Shown piece by piece: positions 11,700-21,612 of a stretch of DNA of 64,000 bases. A program made the translations under genes and the position numbers. Origin of the DNA: Halichoerus grypus. Taxonomy: Eukaryota; Chordata; Mammalia; Carnivora; Phocidae. Where the stretch lies: positions 48,068,628 to 48,132,627 of the forward strand of contig NC_135722.1 in the NCBI RefSeq assembly GCF_964656455.1, written 5' to 3'. The notes under the pieces are model-generated. The model was not told the origin of the DNA. It saw only the letters and a list, made by a program, of their open reading frames with translations, and made no database searches. Positions within the stretch are counted from its first letter, which is position 1; the number at the start of each line of letters is the position of its first letter.

Positions 11700-13769
11700 T
11701 GGAAAGTATGGCTTCCGCTCTCAGGATGGATGTGGAGTCCTGGGCACGTACTTCGAAGAGACAGGACGCCGCGGGGCAGAGAGACCCTCGCCAGCCCCTC
11801 CCACAGGTGCGCGGGCAGGAGGGGGTTCCGCTGCAGCAGTTGAGAAACCCCCGTCATGCTAGCCAGTCATTCCAGCTGCTGCGACAGACAACTCCCAAGT
11901 TTCGGTGGTTTAACCCCAAAAGCATGGATTTCTCACTCACACCGCTGTTACACACACATTTGCAAAAAGCCAAGTGCTCAGGGTTTAGGGACTATCTCCT
12001 AGGTTTGCAAAGTCAGACAGCGCTTTTTCCTCCCACGAAGGCAGCTTCCAAGGCGTGCTTTTTACACTTCCCGTTGGGTACCGTGCGTACCCTGCCACTC
12101 GGGGCCCGGTGTCCCTCCTGGGACAAGGCACCACCTGTCCTTCCTCCCTAGCAAGGGCGTCGAGAAGGCGCTGCCTGTGCACCGAACTGGGTGCTGTCTC
12201 AGCCCCACACCATACCCCTAAACCTCACCCCTTCCCCCATCCTGTGTCCTGAGAAGCGCAGAGCTCTGGGACACTCCAGATTACAAGCAAGAATTAAAGT
12301 CCGCAGTGACTCGGAAGTGTGCAAAAAGCCTATTATAACTGCTCTGATGGCCACTCTTACTGGCTGGCGCAGGCGGGATCAGGAGCCCCACACGGACTCC
12401 TCTGAGAGCTCTACCAGGAGCTGAAGAAGCGAGGGCAGCTGGGTCAGCATCCGTCTCCCAGCTACTTCTCAGGGGGTTCACGGGGACTGTGGGTCTCCCT
12501 TAGGGATTAATTTTGAGTCCAGGAGAGAAAGAGTCCTAGCTTCGATGGCCCAGGGGCAGAGGTGTCTGCAGGGATCTGTAAATTAGGGGGCCCTAGGCGC
12601 TGCTCGAATACACCCAACGGCCCTGAAGCTTAGAATCAGTCCACAAGGCCTGCACTGCTCTTCTCCTCCTGGCACCACCTCCAACAAAGGGAGACTGTCC
12701 CTTCCTCCCCGGGCCCACTGCCTCTGCACAGCTGCCCGGCACGTCTGCTTCAGCTTGACTCTCCGGACTCTCAGTGGCGGCAGATCCCACACTGACGAGG
12801 CTCTTGTCTTGGCCTCTCAGGATGGCTTTGCACGGGGCAGGGCTGCCTGCGCTGGGAGAATGACAGCAAAGTTCTCTGCCTGGAACCCATGCTCCTTGGG
12901 GAGTCCCGTTCCCAGGGGCTCCCTTCCCTTCCCTTCACTTACCAAGAGCAGGAGGGAGAATGCTTCATAGACAATCTCACTCCCTCCTTTGTGCTCCAGT
13001 AGCACCTGATGTGGATGTTAAAGCTCATGACTGTGCATTCTAATGATTAGTTAGCATGCCTTCTTCTGTTTCTCTTGTGGTCTATAAGCTCTGCGGGGGA
13101 AGGTTTCCTATTCCCATCTACTTTCTTTATCTAATATGGCATTTGACTCTCACAAATGTTACCTGGTGAATGCAATTTGTTTTTGAGAGAATGAGTTAGT
13201 AAATAAATAAGAGAGTGAGTCAATGGACAAAGATGGATGGGGGAAGCATAAATGAGAAGTGATGGGGTAGGGGGGTGGTGAGTGAATGAATGAAGGTGTG
13301 AGGCAGAATGATGGCTCACTGTGTGCAAGTATTCACTCCTTTCTTCTTCCTTGCACATAGAACCCTGGTTTTCAGTTGGGCATATTTCCACCCAACAAAA
13401 GAATACATTTCCCACATGTGTCCATATGGCTATTCTGTGACTAAGTTAAACATAGGGTGATGTGTTGCATGACACATCAAGGAAAATCCTTTAAAAGAGA
13501 GTATGTGTGCTTTTAGTTTTTGTCTCTTTCCACCTTTCTGTGACCTGGAAGATATGTGATGGTTGGAGCTTAGCAGCCATGTTATTCAATGAGGCCTCAA
13601 AACAAAACACACCCATACTGGGACAGTGAAGCAGAAAGACAGAAGTCTAGGTCTCTATTGATCACAGAGCCACTATAACACCCTGGACTGCCTCCTTCTG
13701 GACCTTTTTTTTATGTAAGAGAGATACAAATTTCTATTGCATTTGTTGTTGTTGTTGTTGTTGTTTTAT
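11700..13769. other. Non-coding, GC-richer than average, no exon recognised
   Basis: The longest open frame of the window (11519-12151, plus) runs from the tandem duplication into this stretch but has no recognisable domain. Low-complexity (CCCTT)n lies at 12921-12936 and a degenerate GAGT/GAAT-rich stretch at 13184-13305, followed by (GTT)n at 13744-13766. Confidence 0.4.
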
Positions 13770-13880
13770 CACATGTAACTGAATCTGATACTAACTAGCT
13801 TGTCCAGGATCACAGGTTAATGCTAGAGCCAGTCCTGGAATCCGGGCCTCCTCTCTCCCAGTCTCGAACTCTTTCTGATG
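13770..13880 (-). repeat. Probable MIR fragment, reverse
   Basis: ACTAGCTTGTCCAGGATCACAGGTTAATGCTAGAGCCAG resembles the inverse MIR core around CTGTGTGACCTTGGGCAAG. It is short and diverged. Confidence 0.5.
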
Positions 13881-14230
13881 CCACACATAAGTCACATATG
13901 GCAACCTGAAACTCCACATTCATCCAGATCTTGCAGATACCTTCCAAATATCAACCCAAAGCCATAGCATGGAATCAGAGAATCTCTATCATTTTTGAAG
14001 AGAAACAAAGTGAGGGATGAATGATCAATGTTCAAAACCTACCAGACAGGTGGGGTGCATAGACTCAACCTTAGATTGAACACAATTTCCAACAGCTCCA
14101 GGAAGGGCAACCAGAGAAACCCATTGGTGACCACAGACCCTGGTATACTCACACTTTCGGTGGCTCCTGCCTTTCAACAGCAAAGCATTTATTTTTCCAC
14201 GAAGTGCAACATGTGGGAGTAGGGTCTTAC

Positions 14231-14360
14231 CTCCACCAGGGAATGCCAGTGTGCAATGGGCTTCCGAGGATACGACAACATTTCACTCCAGTGGTCTCTG
14301 CCCAGCCTCTCAGCTTCGTTGCCTACTTGACACACGCCGATGATCTCATTATGACCTACA
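14231..14360 (-). CDS. SYT9: SYT9 exon C: end of C2B domain with WHxL motif (130 bp)
   Basis: After completing the split Arg codon the exon encodes 43 residues, from [20 protein letters not shown] to [13 protein letters not shown]. It contains the last calcium-loop position, Glu in HNE where SYT1 has Asp, and the C-terminal WHxL motif (WHSL) that the family uses for vesicle docking and C2B folding. The acceptor is ATTTTCACAG|T (phase 2) and the donor GAG|GTAAGA (phase 0), a near-perfect consensus. The known protein ends two residues later (Lys-Arg), so a final exon carrying only those codons, the stop and the 3' UTR is expected to the left. If the donor were skipped, translation would continue 13 codons (VRPYS...) to a stop at about 14189-14191, a possible but unproven intron-retention end. 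Confidence 0.95.
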
Positions 14361-15078
14361 CTGTGAAAATGGCCCACAATAATTTTTTCTTAAAATTTTG
14401 GTATGTAAGAGCAACAACTACTCAATTAAACTAGTAGGAATGAGGGCAAGAGTGGTTCTTCTCCTTCCCTCATTTAAACTACAGGACAAGCTTAACAGCT
14501 AATAGAACTTGGGATCCAATATTGTACTTGGGGGCACAGAAAGGAAGAGCGGAGTGTGGCCATCACACACCTTGGCTTTTGTAACACTGGCATGGCTTAG
14601 CTTGTTTCTGATGCATGCTAAGGATGACAACTCTGGTTCTAGAACTAGGTTGACCTCCAGGTCTTCAAGTCCATATAATGAAAAGGAGGCCATCTGAAAG
14701 GAGTTCCTTGCATTATGGCTGCTCAAATTCCCATAAGAGGCAACCAAGTATGGGTAAGAGAGATGCGCCATGTAGGGCAGCCGTGGTCTGGAGCTTACAA
14801 AGGGGGCAGGGTGGAGACAGCTCCTGGGTCTCCTCGCAATCCCTCTCTTCAGAGAACATGCATCCTGATGCTCTCCCCTCCTTCCTTCCAAGCCCATCTT
14901 TGCTTCTTTGACCCGACTTGATTTCCCTCCTATAGAAAGATACTTAGCTCCTGTAACTTCAGGGCTAATATTTCTGAAATTTTCCCTGGGTACGTCCCTA
15001 CCTTGGGACAATTCTTCCCCCTCAGTAGTTTTTGGTTAGATGTCATCTGCATAACTAGAATGATATGACCCAACCTTT
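14361..15078. other. SYT9 intron B-C, left part
   Basis: This is intron immediately upstream of exon C in transcript terms. A 170-codon minus-strand frame at 14499-15011 has no synaptotagmin-like or other recognisable motif and is treated as chance. Confidence 0.6.
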
Positions 15079-15552
15079 TTTGTTTTTAATTTTTATTGTT
15101 ATGTTAATCACCATATGTTACATCATTAGTTTTAGATGTAGTGTTCCATGATTCATTGTTTGTGCATAACACCCAGTGCTCCATGCAGAACGTGCCCTCC
15201 TCAATACCCATCACCAGGCTAACCCATCCTCCCACCCCCCTCCCCTCTAGAACCCTCAGTCTGTTTTTCAGAGTCCATCGTCTCTCATGGTTCGTCTCCC
15301 CCTCCAACTTCCCCCCCTTCATTCTTCCCCTCCTGCTATCTTCTTCTCTTTTTTTTTTCTTAACATATATTGCATTATTTGTTTCAGAGGTACAGATCTG
15401 AGATTCAACAGTCTTGCACAGTTCACAGTGCTTACCAGAGCACATACCCTCCCCAGTGTGTATCACCCAGTCACCCCATCCCTCCCACCCCACCCCCCAT
15501 TCCAGCAACCCTCAGTTTGTTTCCTGAGATTAAGAATTCCTCATATCAGTGA
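15079..15552 (-). mobile_element. 5'-truncated carnivore L1 3' end, with target-site duplication
   Basis: Read on the minus strand it ends in the familiar carnivore L1 tail (ATGAATCATGGAACACTACA-type phrase, then ATGTAACATATGGTGATTAAC, then an A-rich tail). It is flanked by an 18-bp repeat TGATATGACCCA(A/T)CCTTT at 15061-15078 and 15553-15570 with one mismatch. It lies in the SYT9 intron B-C in the same orientation as the gene. No ORF2 is retained. Confidence 0.92.
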
Positions 15553-15570
15553 TGATATGACCCATCCTTT

Positions 15571-16911
15571 AACTCTCTGGGATCTAAACTCATGGGCTTT
15601 CTTTTTCCTTCCTGCAAAGATGACTGGTTTTTCTCCTATTTGTATGTAGGGAATAAGGGCGAGACATGGGTGGGGGAGTGTGAAGGATATTCGAGGCTAT
15701 GCTCATTAAAATCAGTTGCATGCAGAAGCCCCATGAATTCTGCCATGGATTTTTCCAGGCAGATTCATGAGTTTACTGAGAATTGAATTGAAGCAGAGCT
15801 CATATAATCAGATTTGTTGATGCGGGAAACTTGGCAATCGCTTGAAAAAAGCTGGCCTAGCTTTCCACGGTTGGTGGGCAACGGCCCCTCCTGTGGGCTG
15901 ACACCATTGGTGTTGTGTTTCCTGCGGAGAAGACAGGATAAGGTCTATTGCCTGACGTGGGCTGTCACACCCATGGGCCGCTGAGCTAAGCCATGTGTTC
16001 CTGGGGCTGGAAGACGGTTCTGCTTGACCTAGGCATCTGCTAGAAAGAGTGTTCGGGGTGCTGAAGCTGCCCTACTGACATTTCAGGGGTATGTGGGAAA
16101 ATTCTTAGCTACAAATAATATTTGTAAGATTATACTCGAAGTCAGAATGATTTTTTTTTTATATAATTGTGCCCAGACCACATGGGAAGTTTCCAATTAA
16201 AAAGAGACTTTGCATTTCAGTCTAATGACTGGTTTAACATGTCTAATTCCCTGTTGGTACTTCCTTTGCATATTAAAATGACTGTTTTTCAAATCTGTCC
16301 TTTAAATACACAATTGGCCACAATGCAAGCTATAAATATCTCTTCTGTGCTGTATTAATTAGAAAGTCGAGCATCTTATACATTTTAATGTACCCTGTCA
16401 TCCATACTGATTCTAGCATTTTCAAGAGAACATTTCTGTTTGCTTTCAGACTTAAGTGGATGGAAATGATCTTTATTAAACACATTGGGGGAAGGGAAAA
16501 AAATAACAGAGTTATGTATTTAGAAATGTTGGTGGTGTGGCTAAAGGAATCACTCTGCTATTTTGAGTGGGATCTTCCCACAAAGGCCAGGCAGGATTGT
16601 GTGGGAGAAGATTAAGACCTGCAGGGCCCCGGTTTCCCAGGCTGAGATTCCGGGGAGTGTGCAGGGATGGAGAGGGGAGGAGGTGGGGAGGATGGGGAGG
16701 ATGGGGAAGGAGAAAGAAATGAAAAGGGGGAGAGCAAAGAAGCACTTGGGTAATAGGACTCTACAGCATGGTGTGGAAAATGCCGACTCCTGTCAGTCAG
16801 CTTTCCCTCGGGGGCTCCCCTGACTCGTTTCCCACAGCCTGGGCCGTCAGCTGAGCATGTGTGGCCGCACACCCCCTCTGCCCTCCCTGCCCCAGGCATG
16901 GCCAACCTGCC

Positions 16912-16913
<2 letters not shown>
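15571..16913. other. SYT9 intron B-C, non-repetitive island
   Basis: No repeat was recognised over most of this stretch. 16080-16400 is AT-rich, repeat-free by eye and dense in TTAATTAG/TATTAAAATG/TTTGCAT-like motifs. 16675-16735 is a degenerate GGGGAGGAT repeat. No exon was seen. Confidence 0.4.

Positions 16914-16942
<29 letters not shown>
16914..16942 (-). repeat. (CT)n / (AG)n microsatellite beside the exon B donor
   Basis: There are 29 nt of perfect alternating GA on the plus strand. In the SYT9 transcript this is a CU repeat starting 15 nt downstream of the exon B 5' splice site. Such a length is normally polymorphic. Its position suits binding by CU- or pyrimidine-tract proteins (PTB, TIA1), but that is inference. 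Confidence 0.9.
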
Positions 16943-16944
<2 letters not shown>

Positions 16945-16957
16945 CCAGGCTTCTCAC

Positions 16958-17129
16958 CGGTCGTAGTCCATGACAGCTATGGACAAGTGGATTTGGTCAA
17001 TGTTCTCGGGAGGGACATCAAAGACTATGGCTTCGTTGTAAACAGGGTTCAGAGTGTTCCTCTTGGTGGATGTTTTTCTCTTCTTCAGTCGTCTGCCATC
17101 ACACATCAGCGACACTTTTACGTAGGGAT
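16958..17129 (-). CDS. SYT9: SYT9 exon B: C2B core with polybasic strand and DYD loop (internal exon, 172 bp)
   Basis: The exon reads (D)[16 protein letters not shown] through [19 protein letters not shown] to IAVMDYD(R), about 58 codons with the first and last split. [13 protein letters not shown] is the C2B polybasic strand, which in the family contacts acidic lipids, SNAREs and AP-2. The two Asp of DYD are calcium ligands of loop 3. The acceptor is CTTGTACAG|AT (phase 1) and the donor CCG|GTGAGA (phase 2). A 29-nt alternating AG tract on the plus strand, (CT)n in the transcript, begins 15 nt into the downstream intron. No frameshift or stop is present. The plus-strand reading frame that overlaps this exon is an antisense shadow. 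Confidence 0.95.
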
Positions 17130-18162
17130 CTGTACAAGCAGGAGAAGCGGGGGGAATGTGAGGATAAATGTGGGTTCAGGGGGCAGTTTCATCACGATGG
17201 GGTTCCACAGACAATGGGAGGCAGAACTCCCTTACCTGCCTGTGGCCTGGAGTTTGAGGATTTTAATTAATACGATGCCTGGGCAGCGACGAGAGTTAGG
17301 ATAATTAAGACATTCATTCAAGAAGAAGCACAGCACTCTGTCTCCTCAAAGTGTGTGGAATTTAAAAAGGGTGTGAAAACATCTGTTATTGAATTAGAAA
17401 ATATTCCAGCTAGATTCAAGAACTGCCTGGCTTCAACAGGGAGAGGCGCAAAGGTAATTCCAAGGCAGGGGAAACAGGCCACAGGCCCCGAACTCTGAGC
17501 CGCCCCAGAGAATCTTCCTAAACCTCAGGTCTTTAGGAAAGGGACAGGCAGAACACCTGGATGACAGGGAGAACCCTGGGGAGAGCTGCCTGCAGCAGTG
17601 TGGCAGGGAAAGAAAGCCCAAGGGCTTGCTTGTGGTGTAACACTAGCAGAGGGGACAGGTGACAAGGCTGGTCCCTGCTTCCAGTGGGACTTTTCTGGTT
17701 CCCCCTCACTCTCCTTCTGCTCAGTGGGGAGTTCCCTCTCTCCTCACCTGCACAGCCACTGACTCCCCGTACACTGTCCAGGAGGGACTCAGAGGACCAG
17801 AAGGGGCCACATCTTTTTTTCTTAGAAAAATACTGGGGGACAGTAAGCAGGCTCTATTGCATCCGGTGTCCTTTGATTTCTGTGATCAATAGCCAGCGGA
17901 CTGGGTGTCTTAAGCAGAGGTTGTATAGTAGGAACTGCGTATCGGGGCGTTTTTTGTTACGGTTTAGAATTTAAATGTACATGCTTGATTCACTGGCAAT
18001 ACCAAACTGCATAGTTCACTGATGGGCTTTTTATGAGGATATAAGATTGTTTTTCAATCTTCCACAGGCCCGAGATGGTGATTGCTTATATCTGAGGAAA
18101 GACTCAGTTAGATAAACTGTATCAGCGTGTGTAAACTATAGGACAAATTCACAATTATGGTG
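17130..18162. other. SYT9 intron A-B, unique part
   Basis: This intronic sequence between exon B and exon A has no recognised repeat or alternative exon. Confidence 0.6.
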
Positions 18163-18238
18163 AGAAGACCTAAGAGAGAACAATAATGATTATTCAATGA
18201 AGAAGACCTAAGAGAGAATAATAATGATTATTCACATT
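18163..18238. repeat. 38-bp tandem duplication
   Basis: AGAAGACCTAAGAGAGAA(C/T)A followed by ATAATGATTATTCA occurs twice with period 38 (starts 18163 and 18201). The copies differ by very few bases. Confidence 0.93.
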
Positions 18239-18465
18239 AGGTAGCATTTAGTATGTGCCAGGTACTATTCTTATTTCATAGGCATTAACTCATTTAAACT
18301 TACAACAACCCAAGGAGCCAGATACTATTATTACACTCATCTTACAGATGGGGAATCCAAAGTGCAGAGAGGGTAAGGGACTTGCCCAGGGTCACACAGC
18401 CATGAGGTCTAGCACTGGGATTAAACCTAGGTAGTTTGGTCCCATGCGCCTAATTACTCTACTGA
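18239..18465 (-). repeat. MIR SINE, reverse
   Basis: ATCTTACAGATGGGGAATCC, then GAGAGGGTAAGGGACTTGCC, then CAGGGTCACACAGCCATGAG is the inverse of the MIR core. It ends 62 bp downstream of exon A in transcript terms. Confidence 0.88.
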
Positions 18466-18527
18466 AGACTTCATGAAAGTACTATATTAGAACCCTATGA
18501 AGAAGTCTGAATTTGAGAATGTCCCAC

Positions 18528-18648
18528 CTGATGCTCCTGTTATGTCCATTGCCTTTAAATTCCTTGCTTTTATAATGGTAATGGTCAGCCTGCCAGCAGT
18601 TGGAAGATAGCAGAGGGAAAACATCAACTCTCCAAGATCCACATTGTC
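18528..18648 (-). CDS. SYT9: SYT9 exon A: start of C2B domain (internal exon, 121 bp)
   Basis: The exon reads from [16 protein letters not shown] to [11 protein letters not shown], 40 codons plus one base. This is the first half of a synaptotagmin C2B domain, roughly residues 349-388 of the 491-residue human protein by my recollection. The acceptor is a pyrimidine run ending CTCCACAG before GAC (phase 0); the donor is TCAG|GTGGGA (phase 1). The Asp in AMD is the first calcium ligand of loop 1. The second loop-1 Asp is split: its G is the last base of this exon and its AT opens exon [21 protein letters not shown] matches SYT9 better than the related SYT3, SYT6 and SYT10, which differ here (for example ILE-Met or Val-Ile changes). 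The open frame runs on in both directions into intron and is not coding there. Confidence 0.93.
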
Positions 18649-18889
18649 CTGTGGAGAAAGCACAAAGGGACGCATTAGAAAGTGTCTGAGCCCAGTGTGC
18701 ATAAGGATCAGCTGCAGGGCAGCTCTAGAAGGGACGCACTTCTCCTTTTGCTCCTCTTGTGAGTCCCTGCTGTCTCTCCCTTCATGTCAGTCACACGGAG
18801 AAGAACAGATGCCTGGACTTTGGGGGCCCCTGCCCCTAAGGAAGTACAGCCCACACTCAGATGGCAAGGCTGTGGAGGCCACGCAGGAC
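18649..18889. other. Intron just upstream of exon A
   Basis: It holds the pyrimidine-rich acceptor region of exon A. Nothing else was recognised. Confidence 0.6.
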
Positions 18890-19595
18890 CTCTACCACCC
18901 TCTATCCAGCCCTCCGCAGCCTCACACAGGTCCCCACAGCCCTGAATGCACCCCCAGAGCCTTAACTATTTCCCAGAGTCCCCCATGTGGCTCCATTCAT
19001 AGTGCCACCACAATCCCCCAGGGCCCCCAGGACAAAGCTGCCTGAAGAGGGGCTCTGTAGGACGGCACAGCCCCACCAGCAGCCCAGACATGCTCTGCAC
19101 ACAGCCCTGAGCAGCCTCCTGCGGCCTCTCAAGCAGGTCCCCACTTCTATGGAGTTTCCCCCCAGAGTTTTTCCCACAGGCTCTACATCAGCCCACAAAG
19201 TCCTCCAAATAGTCACTATCCCTATGCCTCCTTCCCTTACAGCCCTACACACTCCCCGACACAGCACCCCCAGGATGGCCATAATACTCTGTACACTCCA
19301 GCAGACACCTCGTCCCAAAACATACACATGTGCATGCACACACACACAGACACACACAGACACAACCCTTCACCCGCCAGAGCACTGCACACAACCTGGT
19401 CACACACTATGTGTGCAGACCAACACACAGCGCCGCTGGATCCTGAAATACCTAGTCCCTACCATCTGGCTCTAGACAAGGGCCCTGCAGACCCACACAC
19501 ACCATCCACAGTCGTGGACACACGCAGACACTCACCCGGCCCTGCCCAGCCTCACACAGAGCCCTGCGCGGGCTCCACCCAGGGAGATGGGTGGT
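18890..19595. repeat. Degenerate C/CA-rich low-complexity tract
   Basis: About 700 bp rich in CACACAG, CCCCACAGCCCT and CCCCCAGAG words, with a purer CA run at 19323-19363. It looks like a decayed minisatellite. Several long open frames on both strands result from its composition and are not genes. Confidence 0.65.
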
Positions 19596-21394
19596 GACCC
19601 CCTGCTGCTGGCCTCAGGGGCTCCACTTAACTGCAGCTCTGGCCTTCTCTTGGTGTGTCCCTAAGGAGCCCGTTTCCCTCTGCTGGGGAAGACATCTCCT
19701 CAGGCAGTATGCAGCCATTCAAATAGGTCAGAAGACATGGTTTTCTTTCTCCTTTTTAGCCCAAGGAGAGTGTTACCAGAAAGGGGGGGGGAGCCAGTTC
19801 ATTTAGTTTCAATATCTGTGATACCTAACATTATTGAGCTGGGAGCCTTCATCTAATTAATACAGTTTCATACTGACAATGCTCTGGGAAGTCCGGGTTT
19901 TGCCCTCAACATCCACAGCCTCCCGTCCTCCTTGATTCTCCAAGGATGCTTCTATTTTTAGAAGCAAAGATTCAGTTCTGGAAGGTCACCTCGCCCAACC
20001 TCCCTACCTTGATCGCTTCTGCAAGAGGATGAGGCGAAGGGAATCTGTTTGGTGGCTAAGGCAGATGGATTGCTCTGCATCTCCGTGCATCACTTGCCTC
20101 ATGTAAATAAATAACCTCACTTTGCAGGCCAGGCTCTCTTGGATCCTGGAGCCCAGATCTCAAGAGACCCAGGAGGCTGGGCCTTTCTGTCTGGGGTGGA
20201 GAGACCAGAATTCTACAGGAGCTGGGGTGTCACCTGGGGCAGGCACTGGACCGTTTCATGCTGCTGGGCTTCCCATTGCAGGATGGAGGTCTGCTCTCCC
20301 TGAAGAGGGAGGATCTGACCCATCTTCCTGCTGGTGGCACAGGAGAAAGAGAAACAACAGCTGTCCCCACAAATTATCTTTTTCCTTCCACACTCCCTGC
20401 CCTATTCCTTTGCCCTTTAACTTCTCCTGCCTGCCTTAAGCAAAAAGGCCAAAACACCTGTTCCTCCCTCAGGGGGCTGCTCACTGCACCTAGCTCACCA
20501 CCCCCTTCTCTCCTTCTGCCCAGAAAATCTGAGTTTGACAAAGCAAAACAGGAGTGACCAGAATCATGCCTAGGAAGCTTCATCATCACCAAATTCCCCA
20601 GCATAAAATTCTGGAAGGCCTGCCCTTACCCAAGCTCTATAGGGTTCGAGATGTGTACCCCAGACCCTGCCCTCAAGCCCAGTGCACATAACTGAATATG
20701 ACAAGTCAGTTACTTTTGTCTTAAGTACATTTTCTTCCCAACATAAATCTCATTCACAAATACTCATAGTATGGCTCTTTGCTCATGAGTTAAAATAAAA
20801 AAAAAATTAAGCTTCAGACTTGGTGATAGAGTATTCGAAAGGTCAACTAGGGCTGAAGTCCACATTTGTACTTCCAAAAAAACAAACAACAAAACCCAGA
20901 AAATTAAAGATAGTTACCAAAGAGAAAATGTTTGATTTGATTTCCAAGTGCTTTAAAAATAAAATAAAAAAATTAAAATTTTCTAAGTCATGCAAGTAAA
21001 AATGATAAAACTCAAATAGAAACTCTTAGTGAAACAGTAAAAATCCTCTTTTCGTATGTATATATACCCTCTATATCACTCCTTTCCCCAGAGTAACACT
21101 GTGAATAATTTCTATTCTTCTTTTCAACCATCCATCCATCCATCAACTCATTCACTTATTCTTTTAACATTGGCTATGGTTGTGGTGGTTGAGCACTGCT
21201 CTTTTCCAGGTGCTGGGAGCTGTTTTTGTAGTAGGGGAACATCAGACGCCGTCCCTTAAGGACAGATAGGCTTGCAGGGATATGGAACAGGAGTTGATAG
21301 CACCTAATGTTAATTCTGCTTTTTCCCCACCAGCTGATGTTGATTTGGGGTCAAGAACCTATAGATCTTGATGTTTGCAAACATTCCCTTAAAC
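19596..21394. other. Non-coding sequence
   Basis: No exon was recognised. A (CATC)n run lies at about 21129-21143, and 20750-21030 is AT-rich with several A runs. Confidence 0.4.
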
Positions 21395-21612
21395 CAGTGG
21401 TTCTCAATTAGGAGCAATGTTGCTCTCCTGGGGGACATTTGGCACTATCTGGAGAAATTTTTATTGTCACAACTGGGGAGGCAGGTGTTACTGACATCTA
21501 GCAGGTAGAGTCCAGGGATGCTGCTAAAATCCTACAATGCACAGGGCAGCCCCTCCCTGCAACGAATTATCTGGTTCAAAATGTCAATAGTTTCAAGGTT
21601 GAGAAACTGCCC
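21395..21612 (+). mobile_element. MER5A-type hAT (Charlie) MITE
   Basis: Terminal inverted repeats CAGTGGTTCTCAA and TTGAGAAACTGCC bound the diagnostic interior GGGGACATTTGGCACTATCT, then GTCACAACTGGGGAGG, then AGGGATGCTGCTAAAATCC. It is an ancient non-autonomous DNA transposon. Confidence 0.92.

Noticed and set aside
11519..12151. 210-codon open frame on the plus strand, the longest in the window
   Set aside because: It spans the 103-bp duplication, which it reads in two different frames, has no recognisable domain, and is not supported by splice or start context.
12650..12668. Candidate terminal SYT9 exon on the minus strand, AG|AAGAGCAGT
   Set aside because: It reads Lys-Ser-Ser with no stop.
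13525..13545. Candidate terminal SYT9 exon on the minus strand, CACAG|AAAGGTGG
   Set aside because: It reads Lys-Gly-Gly rather than Lys-Arg-stop.
1..14230. Downstream neighbour OLFML1, expected from human gene order
   Set aside because: No olfactomedin-like coding sequence was seen, consistent with the window ending inside the last SYT9 intron.
14499..15011. 170-codon minus-strand open frame between exons B and C
   Set aside because: It lies in an intron, shows no synaptotagmin or other family motif, and lacks an obvious acceptor-donor pair in the SYT9 phase.
16861..17304. 147-codon plus-strand frame over exon B
   Set aside because: It is the antisense shadow of a conserved C2B exon together with the AG repeat.
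18962..19475. Overlapping open frames of 133-162 codons on both strands
   Set aside because: They arise from the stop-poor C/CA-rich composition and have low-complexity translations.
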